Of a stretch of 64,000 bases of DNA, positions 11,331 through 21,465 are shown piece by piece. Location of the stretch: positions 5,103,564-5,167,563 of the forward strand of contig CM055211.1 in the NCBI GenBank assembly GCA_029224185.1, written 5' to 3'. Below the pieces are notes generated by a model. That model worked only from the letters and a program-made list of their open reading frames with translations, ran no database searches and was not told where the DNA came from. The position numbers were made by a program, and so were the translations under genes. Origin of the DNA: Karalla daura. Its lineage: Eukaryota > Chordata > Actinopteri > Chaetodontiformes > Leiognathidae. Numbering within the stretch: the first letter of the stretch is position 1; every line of letters starts with the position of its first letter.

Positions 11331-12044
11331 AATTCACACCAGGCACGCTCAGTCCGGGGCCAGGGGGGGATTTGCCCAGGCCTCGACTCTTTCTCCCCAC
11401 CGTGATGATAATGGGGACTGATGGCACCGGGATGTTTTGCTCCTTTCGACTCGCCTCTCTCAGATGTCAGAGTGGCATCTTTACGAGCGGCGATTATCGA
11501 GACCCAGGCGTCAGATCCGAGCGAGGCGAGGGGGCTAAAGAGGCGAAAGCTTAATCCGCGTGCCCGGCACGTTTAATTTGTACCGCGGGAAGCAGACAGG
11601 ATGTTCCGAACTGGGACTTTTCTCAGTCCAATCAGAGGTGTTTATTCCACTCGATCTTTATTTAATTCACCCTGGATGACTTGTCTGGGAGAGCGCACTC
11701 TTATTTACAGCCTGCGGGAGAAGCTGCAGGGAGGATATACACAAACTCACACACACACAGTGGTGCAGTCTCTCTTTATTTCCACTCTTCAGCCCAAGTG
11801 TTTGAAGAAGTCCACCTCTGTGACCACAGGGCTCCTGCTGCTCCCTCGGTGCAGACGCATTAAGAAGTCAGAGAAATTTGTCCAGGTTCTCCTCGTCTTG
11901 TCTAGTCTTGTTGAATTGAAGCATAAATGGACCGCTCTCGGTGGCTCGACAGGTTTTAGCCCATTAACTACATCCTGAACTGCATATCTAGACATCCATT
12001 TACATAGCATGGTGCTTAAGATGTGTAAAAATCTCCATTATTTT

Positions 12045-12172
12045 ACCCACTTCAGAAACCTGGACTGTGGGAGGAAACACACGCACACTTATGGTCCAAC
12101 AATGAGTCGAACCGGGGACCTTCTTCTATAAGAGAACAGTGCTAACCACTCATCCACCATGCCACCTACTCT
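12045..12172 (-). repeat. tRNA-headed SINE-like repeat, copy 3 (minus)
   Basis: On the plus strand the words GGACTGTGGGAGGAAACACA, then GTCGAACCGGGGACCTTCTT, then ACAGTGCTAACCACTCATCC and ACCATGCCACC appear in the order expected for the reverse complement of the family. The B-box region GGTTCGACTC (minus sense) is kept. An internal deletion removes most of the GTTTGCATG core. The head end at about 12170 is intact. Confidence 0.75.
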
Positions 12173-12287
12173 ATATGAAAACATTGTTATCTATTATCCT
12201 CTATCTTAAAGTGAAGATGGATGACCACAGCTGAGTCCTTCACAGTTGACCTGGAATATAAATGTGTGTGTGGATCGATGTAGCCTG

Positions 12288-12327
12288 CACACCCACACAC
12301 ACACATTCACACACAGACATTCGCACA
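12288..12327. repeat. (CA)n microsatellite, interrupted
   Basis: CACACC and CATTCA interruptions within a CA repeat. Confidence 0.9.
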
Positions 12328-12488
12328 CCTTTCACCTATGTAGGTCTTCTTTTCACTTTCCAGAGCTGCACGTTCACCGTGCCAAATCCCACCTGCAGCA
12401 GGGAGAGAGTCTCCACAATCCCAGGGCAAAAGTGTGTAAAGCCGTAAAGCACAGCTTTATACAGATATCTGTATCCAGTTATACTCTA

Positions 12489-12514
12489 GTGTGTGTGTAT
12501 GTGTGTGTGTGTGT
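12489..12514. repeat. (GT)n microsatellite
   Basis: GT repeat with one GTAT interruption. Confidence 0.95.
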
Positions 12515-12655
12515 CTCCAGACGCTCATGTGAGCTCATCTCATTGTTTTGGGCTCGCAGGCTCACACAGCTGTGGACTGTTAGAGGCAGCCCAGCGTTAT
12601 AGCAGAACCCTGGGAGGAGAGAGCGGGTCAGGCCAGAGGGGTCAGTAGGATGCCA

Positions 12656-12684
12656 TGTGCGTGTGTGTGCGTGTGTGTGTGTGT
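12656..12684. repeat. (GT)n microsatellite
   Basis: GT repeat with a GTGC interruption. Confidence 0.95.
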
Positions 12685-12790
12685 CTAACAGTTTACCAGA
12701 CCCCGTACTTGGCCTATATTCAGCACAGCACCAATAAAAAACAATAGCAGCATCCCAATCATACCCTAGTGATTCTGACTCTCTTTCCCT

Positions 12791-12832
12791 CTTTCTCTCA
12801 CTCTCTCTCTACACACACACACACACACACAC
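12791..12832. repeat. (CT)n/(AC)n compound microsatellite
   Basis: CT-rich stretch then a 22-base perfect AC run. Confidence 0.95.
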
Positions 12833-13510
12833 TCTTACCTACTTAGTCCATTATCACCTTGATCCCCTGAGGCATGTCTGTCAGACCAGATGAATGTCCT
12901 CTCGGGGAAACGCATCCCAAACTTCAATAAAGCACCCTCCTGTGTCTCTCGGCTGTGTCTAATTGCCGGGATATGGTTAATCTCTGGCAGATAAAACTCC
13001 CCCGCGTCATTTTTCTTTCGCACTTACTTTTTAATCTTTTTACAAGGACAGATACAGCCCAGAACCAGACAGGGCCGAGAGGAGGAGGGGGGGACACCAG
13101 GCTTTGAAGTGACAGAGGAGTCAATCCAAATGCATCTCCAGTTGTTGTGTTTGCGGCGAGATAATAACTCGAGTCTCTTTCTCTCCTCACGTTTTACTAC
13201 AGACGTCTGCAGCTCGACATGATAGAGACGAGAATGCTTTGGTCCGGTTTGTGAGGCTTCTTTCAGGGAGTACGAGACTTAAAAAAAAACATGTTTGTGT
13301 TTGAGGTCAGAAACAGGCAGAATGTGATGTTCTGTTCTCTGCAGCTGTAAACTGGGTCAGATGGACTCGTCCTGTTCATCTCCGACACCCCTCGAAGCAA
13401 CTGTTGATGCGTAGAGAGAGATAGAGCCGGTCTGCGGTTACACATCATCCTCGGATGAGTAATTGGACGGAGCGCGGTTGTCTGGCTCTCCGTCCACATG
13501 CCCCTCTTGC

Positions 13511-13535
13511 TTCTCTCTCTCTCTCTCTCTCTCTC
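13511..13535. repeat. (TC)n microsatellite
   Basis: Perfect TC run. A second one lies 75 bases downstream. Confidence 0.95.
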
Positions 13536-13608
13536 CTATCGAGACAATACGCAGGTAGGATGCGGTAGCTCAGCTCAGACAGTGAAGGATTAAAGATACA
13601 AAGGCCGT

Positions 13609-13630
13609 CTCTCTCTCTCTCTCTCTCTCT
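13609..13630. repeat. (TC)n microsatellite
   Basis: Perfect TC run. Confidence 0.95.
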
Positions 13631-14400
13631 ACCTTTGCAGACCTGCACTGTCTGTCTGGAGAGCCTCCTTTGAAGACCCTGGTTTTAATCAGCGTTTTTT
13701 AGTTCTCGTGCTTCGCCGGGCATCGTCTCCTGGATTCTGAGGAGTCTGAGGAGGTTTCTGCAGATAATCTCAGACTGTTTAGGTGACCCCCGAGACCCCT
13801 CCCCCCCCCTCCTCTCGCCTCTATAATGTAGCAAGAAGGTCGAACTCAAACGCTGGCCTTAAGTCGAACCAGAGAAGCATGCTGTGGAACTACAGCAGAG
13901 ATATAGCGGAGCAGTTAGACGTATCAAATCTTAATCCTAACAAAATGGAGTACAGCTACGTGAAAAATGAATGAATGAGTTCCCCTCACTGTGACTCTGT
14001 GAGTCTTTGTAAAGCAAATGTGAAAATTGACAAGCAGAACTGACTAGACTCAATCCAGTCAAGCTGGCTTCTCTACAGCACTGACTTCTCTCCCATTGTG
14101 AAGCAGGCGATGCATCTCTCACTTTAAACCTCGTTCCTGATGAGCGTCCAGCTCGAGGCTCGGCCGCCTCGCGAGGCCGTGGCGCTCTTTGTTCTGCTCG
14201 ACGCGAACTCCAGCTGAACAAAAGGAGCTGCAGATGTATGCAAAGCGCTCGTGACTCATCCTCCGTATCTCCACCCTATAGCTCCCGTCTACCTCAAAAC
14301 ACATGTCGGGGCTGTTTTCTCACAGGGGAAAAAACGATTCGATCTCGACGTGGCCTGGAGAATACGTGACCCCCGGAGCATCTGCAACAATGATAAATCA

Positions 14401-14454
14401 AGCTCGGAGGGGCTCCGAGCTTCTCTCTATCTCTCTATCTATCTAGATAGATAG
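14401..14454. repeat. paired palindromes: 8-bp stem-loop and 20-bp GATA palindrome
   Basis: AGCTCGGA (14401) pairs with TCCGAGCT ending at 14421. Immediately after it, CTATCTATCTAGATAGATAG at 14435-14454 is a perfect 20-bp palindrome where a TATC repeat meets a GATA repeat head to head. Confidence 0.85.
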
Positions 14455-15491
14455 TGGGGAAGGGACAAAAACAAGTTTGCAGGAGGCGACGGCAAATGAG
14501 GCGTGAAGCCGCCGAGGAGAGAAACAGTGGAAGCTTAATGAGCACCATAACAAGAAATCTGAGAAATGACACTGCTGCTGCTGCTGCTCTGCTTCCCAGC
14601 ACTGAAAGGTAGCCGCTTTATGAAACTCTCTGGCATGAGAGGGGAAGAAAAACAACAAAAAAGAAACGCAGTGTCACCAGAGTTGAGAGCTTATGGGAAC
14701 TTTCGAAACGCTGGATATACGGAAATTTCACCAGAGTATTCCGGTTAACGTGATAATTGCATGTTTAAAACGCCGCATGTTGCACTTTTCGGGGGAAGGT
14801 TGCGTCCAATGTGTGTGCGAGCGATCGTGACCCCATTAGAAGCCAGGGGTGAATCACGGCGGCGAGTAGTAGCAGCACTAGGAAGCACTGGCTGCTCGGC
14901 TCCCCGCTCCATGAAACTCCATGGAAAGTTCACGTTGGGAATTTCCAGCCAGGGCCGAGGTGGCTCGACTACAAGCTTGGCACCCGGCCGCCTAAAATGT
15001 GGTTCGTTCCTTTTCTTTTCTTTTTTTTTTTGCACTTCTTAGCAGCCCGCGCAACTGACCTACAAACGTGTGTGAAATTTACACGTGCTGCGATTATATG
15101 ACCTACTGTAAGGGGACGGAGACGGGGGCAGGGCATCGCCGCATTTACTCGAGATCTGACGGCCCCGGACGGTCCGTTCGAATCGTGCGCGGCAGGTAGC
15201 ATGTGTGGGCCCGCGCCACATGTTTGACATTACCGCTCGGGCTTTATCACGATCCTGCATCCTGGCTCGAAGATCGCATCTTTGAACCAGCAGTCCGGAG
15301 TGTTTACTGCGGCCCCGGAGGCAGGCCCGCTGACTGTTCCAAGGGTTAGAATAAAACAGGACGATTCTAGACAAAACACACATCCCCCTTGTGTGTTATT
15401 CGGTTATCTCCTCGGGTGTTTATAGTCACCATTCCTGCTTATGTTTTTGTGTTTTTCAGCTCAGTTTTCATCTCATTCCTGAATTCTTGGG

Positions 15492-15530
15492 TATCTATCT
15501 CTCTCTCTATCTCTCTATCTATCTATCTCT
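15492..15530. repeat. (TATC)n/(TC)n tract at array start
   Basis: TATCTATC and CTCTCT units directly precede the first array unit. A near-copy recurs inside the array at 16276-16312. Confidence 0.9.
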
Positions 15531-16275
15531 GTAGAGCTCGTTAAATTGCCTCACACACCTGTCCAGCATCAGCCTCGTTAGCCATTCAGACGCTGTCCAC
15601 GCCCATGTTTACATCATTGTTATATCCTTAATTTCCTTTGTGTAATTGAGTATAGAGCTCGTTAAACCGCCTCACTCTGCCTCACACACCTGTCCAGCAT
15701 CAGCCTCGTTAGCCAATCAGTTTAGAGCCTCAACCTGCCTCGCACACCTGTCCCGCATCAGCCTCATTAGCCAATCAGTTTAGAGCCTCACCCTTCCTCA
15801 CACACCTGTCCCGCATCAGCCTCATTAGCCAATCAGTTTAGAGCCTCACCCTGCCTCACACACCTGTCCCGCATCAGCCTCGTTAGCCAATCAGTTTAGA
15901 GCCTCACCCTTCCTCACACACCTGTCCCGCACCAGCCTCGTTAGCCAATCAGTTAAGAGCCTCACCCTGCCTCACACACCTGTCCCGCATCAGCCTCGTT
16001 AGCCAATCAGTTTAGAGCCTCACCCTGCCTCACACACCTGTCCCGCATCAGCCTCGTTAGCCAATCAGTTTAGAGCCTCACCCTTCCTCACACACCTGTC
16101 CCGCACCAGCCTCGTTAGCCAATCAGTTAAGAGCCTCACCCTGCCTCGCACACCTGTCCAGCATCAGCCTCGTTAGCCAGTCAGACGCTGTCCACGCCCA
16201 TGTTTACATCATTGTTATATCCTTAATTTGCTTTGTGTAATTGAGTATAGAGCTCGTTAAACCACCTCACCCTGC

Positions 16276-16312
16276 CTATCTATCTCTCTCTCTATTTCTC
16301 TATCTATCTCTG
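16276..16312. repeat. internal (TATC)n/(TC)n tract, duplicate of array start
   Basis: Its downstream neighbour GAGCTCGTTAAATTGCCTC (16315) matches that at 15534. The distance is 781 bp, marking a segmental duplication inside the array. Diagnostic variants AAATTGCC, AATTTCCTTT and CACTCTGCC are shared by both copies. Confidence 0.85.
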
Positions 16313-16566
16313 AAGAGCTCGTTAAATTGCCTCACACACCTGTCCAGCATCAGCCTCGTTAGCCAGTCAGACGCTGTCCACACCCATGTTTACATCATTG
16401 TTATATTCTTAATTTCCTTTGTGTAATTGAGTATAGAGCTCGTTAAACCGCCTCACTCTGCCTCACACACCTGTCCAGCAACAGCCTCATTAGCCAATCA
16501 GTTTAGAGCCTCACCCTGCCTCACACACCTGTCCAGCATCAGCCTCGTTAGCCAATCAGTTTAGAG

Positions 16567-16768
16567 CAGGGGTAGGGAACCTGTTCCACAAAGAGCCATG
16601 TGGCTGCAGGTTTTTGTTCCAACCTATCCAGAGCACACAGACTGACCAGTCAGCTGTCTGAAGACTCAGATCAGTTGATTGAATAAGCCAAATCAGGTGT
16701 GCTCCTGCTTGGTTGGAACAAAAACCTGCAGCCACATGGCTCTTTGTGGAACAGTTTCCCTACCCCTG
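16567..16768. mobile_element. hAT-type MITE, 202 bp, copy A
   Basis: A non-autonomous element with long terminal inverted repeats of about 55 bp. It begins CAGGGGTAGGGAACC and ends TTTCCCTACCCCTG. The arms include GAGCCATGTGGCTGCAGG on one side and its exact reverse complement on the other. It is flanked by an 8-bp direct repeat GTTTAGAG at 16559-16566 and 16769-16776. The 8-bp target size, the CAGGGGT ends and the target's fit to nTnnnnAn are the known hallmarks of the hAT superfamily. There is no open frame for a transposase. It sits inside a satellite unit, so it must be younger than that unit. Confidence 0.9.
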
Positions 16769-18026
16769 GTTTAGAGCCTCAACCTGCCTCGCACACCTGT
16801 CCAGCATCAGCCTCGTTAGCCAATCAGTTTAGAGCCTCACCCTGCCTAGCACACCTGTCCAGCATCAGCCTCGTTAGCCAATCAGTTTAGAGCCTCACCC
16901 TGCCTCGCACACCTGTCCAGCATCAGCCTCGTTAGCCAGTCAGACACTGTCCACGCCCATGTTTACATCATTGTTATATCCTTAATTTGCTTTGTGTAAT
17001 TGAGTATAGAGCTTGTTAAACCGCCTCACCCTGCCTCACACACCTGTTCCGCATCAGCCTCGTTAGCCAGTCAGACGCTGTCCACGCCCATGTTTACATC
17101 ATTGCTATATCCTTAATTTGCTTTGTGTAATTGAGTATAGAGCTTGTTAAACCGCCTCACCCTGCTTCACACATCTGTCCCACATCAGCCTCGTTAGCCA
17201 ATCAATTTAGAGCGTCACCCTGCCTCACACACCTGTCCAGCATCAGCCTCGTTAGCAAATCAGTTTAGAGCCTCACCCTGCCTCACACACCTGTCCAGCA
17301 TCAGCCTCGTTAGCCAGTCAGACGCTGTCAACGCCCATGTTTACATCATTGTTATATCCTTAATTTGCTTTGTGTAATTGAGTGTCGAGCTTGTTAAACC
17401 GCCTCACCCTGCTTCACACACCTGTCCCACATCAGCCTCGTTAGCCAATCAGTTTAGAGTCTCACCCTGCCTCACACACCTGTCCAGCATCAGCCTCGTT
17501 AGCCAGTCAGACGCTGTCCACGCCCATGTTTACATCATTGTTATATCCTTAATATGCTTTGTGTAATTGAGTATAGAGCTTGTTAAACCGCCTCACCCTG
17601 CCTCACACACCTGTTCCGCATCAGCCTCGTTAGCCAGTCAGACGCTGTCCACGCCCATGTTTACATCATTGTTATATCCTTAATTTGCTTTGTGTAATTG
17701 AGTATAGAGCTTGTTAAACCGCCTCACCCTGCTTCACACACCTGTCCCACATCAGCCTCGTTAGCCAATCAATTTAGAGCCTCACCCTGCCTCGCACACC
17801 TGTCCAGCATCAGCCTTGTTAGCCAATCAGTTTAGAGCCTCACCCTGCCTCGCACACCTGTCCAGCATCAGCCTTGTTAGCCAGTCAGACGCTGTCAACG
17901 CCCATGTTTACATCATTGTTATATCCTTAATTTGCTTTGTGTAATTGAGTATAGAGCTTGTTAAACCGCCTCACCCTGCTTCACACACCTGTCCCACATC
18001 AGCCTCGTTGGCCAATCAGTTTAGAG

Positions 18027-18230
18027 CAGGGGTAGGCAACCAGTTCCACAAAGAGCCGCTGTGGCTGCAGGTTTTTGTTCCAACCCATCCATAGCACACA
18101 GATTGACCAATCAACTGTCTGAAGACTCAGATCAGTTGATTGCATAAGCCAAATCAGGTGTGCTGCTGCCTGGTTGGACCACAAACCTGCAGCCACAGCG
18201 GCTCTTTGTGGAACTGGTTGCCTACCCCTG
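18027..18230. mobile_element. hAT-type MITE, 204 bp, copy B
   Basis: Related to the element at 16567 but of a different subtype. Both ends read GTAGGCAACCAGTTCC (in arm sense), and the arms carry GAGCCGCTGTGGCTGCAGG, exactly matched by the opposite arm. It is flanked by the 8-bp duplication GTTTAGAG at 18019-18026 and 18231-18238, the same target word as copy A at the same position in the satellite unit. The interior (AGATCAGTTGATTG and AAATCAGGTGTGCT) aligns easily with copy A. No coding capacity. Confidence 0.9.
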
Positions 18231-18574
18231 GTTTAGAGTCTCACCCTGCCTCACACACCTGTCCCGCATCAGCCTCGTTAGCCAATCATTTTAGGGCCTC
18301 ACCCTGCCTCGCACACCTGTCCAGCATCAGCCTCGTTAGCCATTCAGACACTGTCCACGCCCATGTTTACATCATTGTTATATCCTTAATTTCCTTTGTG
18401 TAATTCAGTATAGAGCTCGTTAAACCGCCTCACCCTGCTTCACACACCTGCTCCCCATCAGCCTCGTTAGCCCCGCCCTGCTCGGCCAATCACGTCGCTC
18501 CCTGCAGCTCGTTTACCCCGTTGGAGTGTCAGAGCCACGCAATATCGCCTCCAAAGTACAGCACAGTACAGTCT

Positions 18575-18770
18575 TTTTTTTGGCTTGAATTAGCCCGAAG
18601 CATGACATTTGCTTTGCAAACCAAAGACTTTTCATGCGTTATGCAGATACAAGTGGATATTCATGAGAACATTTTGGAAAACGCCACAGATAACCCTAAC
18701 AAGAAGCAGATTGCCGTGTTTACCTGTATCGCAAATGAGACAAAGGAAAACTCTCTTAGTCTCTTAGTCT
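18575..18770. promoter_or_regulatory. candidate conserved non-coding element
   Basis: Complex sequence directly after the satellite, with GAATTAGCCCG, ATGACATTTGCTTTGCAAAC, TTATGCAGAT and TATTCATGAG (octamer and homeodomain-like words). A forward frame of 83 codons (18521-18772) spans it. The peptide has no repeat character but also no family I recognise, so a short exon cannot be fully excluded. Confidence 0.2.
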
Positions 18771-18945
18771 GAGGAAAGTACCGGTTGAAGTAGGTCAGGG
18801 ATGACTCAGGCTGATGACAACAGTTGGAATTCTCTGATCCCAGAGGTTCTAATGATGGAAAAAGTTAATTACATCTGTTTCTGCGCTAGAGCTGAAACAG
18901 ATAATGTGACGTCTGACATTTTAGTTTCGGAGCTCGGATGGAGGC

Positions 18946-19125
18946 CGGCGACGTGGTGGACTTGCGGATAGCAATGTCAGCCTCGCCGGGAAGGTGGTGT
19001 CCGGTTTGAATCCCATGTGGTTTCCTCCAGACACTCCGCCCCCCCCCCCCACAGTCCAGAAACATGCACGTTTATGTCGACTTGAGAGTGAATGCGAGTG
19101 AATGGATGGATGTGTGCTACTGAAG
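18946..19125 (+). repeat. tRNA-headed SINE-like repeat, copy 4
   Basis: The head GGCGACGTGGTGGACTTGCG, then GCAATGTCAGCCTCGCCGGG and a B-box-like GGTTTGAATCCC at 19003 resemble a tRNA-derived pol III promoter. It is followed by GTTTCCTCCAGACACTCCG, a C12 run, ACAGTCCAGAAACATGCACG and a tail ending GAATGGATGGATG. The GTTTGCATG core is deleted. Confidence 0.75.
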
Positions 19126-19440
19126 CACAGCCCTCCGCTCTTGTCATTTAATCCCGACGCCCTCGGTGACTTGACAGAACATCGTTGTCCTCACTCGGTC
19201 GAGGTTTGAGGAAGCCTGGCTCCGGCTGCAGGGATCACCCACCCCTCTCCTCTCCTCTCTTCTCCGGGGAGGAGAGGAAGGCGGAGGTGACTTTCCAGCC
19301 CGAAATGAGCCGGGGTGGAAAGGAGCGAGGCGATGCCGCCCCCCACGCCACCCCCTCCGCAAGACAACGCCGGGCCGACCAAAGTCAACAGCGCCCGCTG
19401 TGCGAGGGTAACCGGAGGAGAAGGGGGGAGGGCTGGGAAG

Positions 19441-19463
19441 GTGTGTGTGTGGGGGGGGGGGGG
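19441..19463. repeat. (GT)5 then G13
   Basis: GT run followed by a 13-base G homopolymer. It underlies poly-Gly frames. Confidence 0.9.
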
Positions 19464-20226
19464 CACCTTCGACTCCTGCACGACCACACGGTGCCCAGAA
19501 TAGAGCGTGGCGGGCAGAATGGCTTCATTCATTTCATTCATTCGCCCGGGCCGCTCTCACGCGGGCGCTCGGACGCTGTTTTCGTGACATTTTGTTTTAA
19601 TTAGAGCAAGAAATTCCGGTTTTCGGCCCGTTGCGACTGCAGACTTTTCCGTCTGAGGCCCACACTATTTTCCCGCTGAGGTCTGAAGTGTCTCTATGCT
19701 GATTTTTGTCATTTGCTCTCACTCTAAACTCCACTTGATCTCCACATGAGTGCAGACACGTCAAGAACGTGCAAACTCGACTAAGGCTGGACTATGGTCT
19801 GATCCAGAGATGAACCGATGATCATTTATCATAATCACCATAATTTAAAGATAGGTTCAGGTCTTACAGGGTTTATCGTTTGGTTTAGACTGGCTCTAGA
19901 TGTAAATTGTAAATCGAGCTGGATTTAAATTGAATCCAGAGCACCTATGATAAAACTTTTCCTTCGGCGTGAGGGCGGGGGAAAAAAAAAACAAAAAGCC
20001 AACTTTTCCACAATGTAAATCGCATGTACAACATGGGTCGGCTCTTCCTCTTTCCACCGTTTCACCTTCATGTGGATGTGACCCGCTTTGAGCGCCAGAT
20101 CCATATTGAAAAGTTTCCTAAACTTGCCGTCCCTGATTGTTGAAACTCCTCTGGCAGCCTTTGTGTTATTCCGCCAGGAGAAGTTCATCCGTCTGACAGC
20201 CAAGCAGAGTGAAAACAAACCGGGCC

Positions 20227-20236
20227 CACACACACA

Positions 20237-20274
<38 letters not shown>
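20227..20274. repeat. (CA)n microsatellite
   Basis: CA repeat of 48 bases with one CC interruption. Confidence 0.95.
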
Positions 20275-20277
<3 letters not shown>

Positions 20278-20365
20278 ACTCCAGACACACGCAGGGCTGG
20301 ATTTGATGTGACAGGCAAGAAAACGCCCTCCACCGCCTGTTGGACGACGGATTTATCATCGCCTT

Positions 20366-20381
20366 GGCCCGGGCCCGGGCC
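20366..20381. repeat. 16-bp perfect GC palindrome
   Basis: GGCCCGGGCCCGGGCC is its own reverse complement and contains two SmaI/ApaI-type words. It probably arose by slippage of GGGCCC. Confidence 0.8.
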
Positions 20382-20631
20382 TGGACGCATGCATCGCACG
20401 TGCATCTGCGTGTTTGTGTGCATATGTCCAAGCATGATGTATCGTTCCGCTCTCTCGAAAGCTCACGCAATTAGGCCGACGTCCCGCTCATGGCCAGAGG
20501 GGCGAAGAGGGGGGGGGAAAAAAAGAAGCTGCAAAGCCTCCAAAGAGGACGAGTTCACCTCGTTAAAAAAACAAAAAAACACTGTCCAAATCGATCATTT
20601 TCAGTTGTGTTTAGATTCCCGTGTTTTGTTC

Positions 20632-20648
20632 TATTATTATTATTATTT
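20632..20648. repeat. (TTA)n repeat
   Basis: Five to six TTA units. Confidence 0.85.
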
Positions 20649-20809
20649 TGTTTTTTTTGTGGATAATTTGTCGAATTCCCCCCTTCGACCGCATCTCCTC
20701 TACTTGTTTTTGCTCTTTTCCAGCTCATTTCACGTCCTGACAGGCTGCCCTGTGCTGCCGAGGAGAGGGTGGGCGAGTGTGGCAGCATGGTGGTTGAGCA
20801 GTAACTCTG

Positions 20810-20829
20810 CGTGTGTGTGTGTGTGTGTG
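20810..20829. repeat. (GT)10 microsatellite
   Basis: Perfect GT run. Confidence 0.9.
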
Positions 20830-21223
20830 CTGTTCACGTATTGGCTTACACACTTATATTTGTGTCTCTAGTTAGCGGCGCGTGTCAGGGTGTCTGTCCA
20901 TGAAAACCGAGCGTTTTCTAAGTGCGTCTAGACGAGGCGAGAATGCGGCCGTGTTTGCGCGCCTTAAAAAAAAGAGCGTGTTTGTGTCTGCCCTGTGGTT
21001 TTATAGCAGCGTGGCCCGCTCCGAGAAAGCGCCTAACCCTGATGAAATGCCCAACGTCTGCATTCCAAGACTTCATTTATTGAATTTGTTTGCGAGAGTG
21101 ACCTCTCTCGCAGCGAGAAAGTGCCTTTCTGTGAATGTGCTGCTCCACATGCGGCCGCTTATGCACAAAAACGACTCCCATCGAGCATCATCTTAGCTGG
21201 ACAGGTCAGCAGACCATCAGATA

Positions 21224-21253
21224 ACACACACACACACACACACATACACACAC
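21224..21253. repeat. (AC)n microsatellite
   Basis: AC repeat with one ACAT interruption. Confidence 0.95.
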
Positions 21254-21411
21254 TGTCACTCTTACACTCACACCCAGGGAAATGTTATCAGCCTGAATGG
21301 GGTCCTCACATGGGTCCTCACAATTTCCAGAATGTGACTTTATCTGATACCAAAGTGCTTATGAGCAAAGGCCCATTTAGTGTCATTAATTGCAAACATT
21401 GTAAAGGGACT

Positions 21412-21417
21412 TATGTA

Positions 21418-21463
<46 letters not shown>
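21412..21463. repeat. (TG)n microsatellite, about 21 perfect units
   Basis: TATG units followed by a perfect TG run from 21422 to 21463, among the longest dinucleotide runs in the window. Confidence 0.95.

Positions 21464-21465
<2 letters not shown>

Larger units (their letters stand above)
8302..12040. other. non-coding sequence with C-rich, GATA and CA/CT repeats and a hairpin
   Basis: No exon was recognised. Notable content is the C-rich/CCA/CCCA block at 8861-8962, a GATA/GATG tract at 9061-9120, a perfect hairpin at 10394-10434, and CT/CA tracts at 10992-11051 and 11298-11320. From 9130 to 10860 the sequence is otherwise complex and unassigned. Several T-rich runs lie at 9730-9790 and 9890-9940. 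Confidence 0.55.
12172..15490. other. non-coding sequence with CT/CA repeats
   Basis: No recognisable exon. It holds GT/CA tracts at 12288-12327, 12489-12514, 12656-12684 and 12811-12832, CT tracts at 13511-13535 and 13609-13630, and a short (CTG)6 at 14572. Two small palindromes lie at 14401-14454. The stretch 14,700-15,460 is GC-rich complex sequence with overlapping open frames on both strands that resemble nothing known. Confidence 0.55.
15492..18500. repeat. mosaic tandem satellite: 58-bp and 131-bp units
   Basis: The core 58-bp unit reads GTTTAGAGCCTCACCCTGCC, TCACACACCTGTCCCGCATC, AGCCTCGTTAGCCAATCA. Successive GTTTAGAG starts at 15720, 15778, 15836, 15894 and onward are exactly 58 apart. 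A second unit type adds 73 bp beginning GACGCTGTCCACGCCCATG and ending near GAGCTCGTTAAACC. The GACGCTG starts (16943, 17074, 17321, 17510, 17641, 17888) are spaced 131, 247, 189, 131 and 247, that is 131 plus whole multiples of 58. I count about 30 core copies. The array starts at a TATC/CT microsatellite and ends in a degenerate unit near 18,430-18,500. Open frames such as 17378-17566 are repeat translations, not genes. Confidence 0.93.

Noticed and set aside
16241..18403. Series of related short forward frames in the satellite
   Set aside because: They share a repeated peptide only because the 58/131-bp unit is repeated. Neither frame nor length is maintained between copies.
15492..18500. 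CRISPR-like repeat array
   Set aside because: The intervals are not unique spacers. The entire unit repeats, and the context is a vertebrate genome.
20209..20871. 220-codon forward frame
   Set aside because: It starts in and crosses a (CA)24 tract (His-Thr repeats) and ends in a GT tract. Dinucleotide repeats are stop-free in the frames used.
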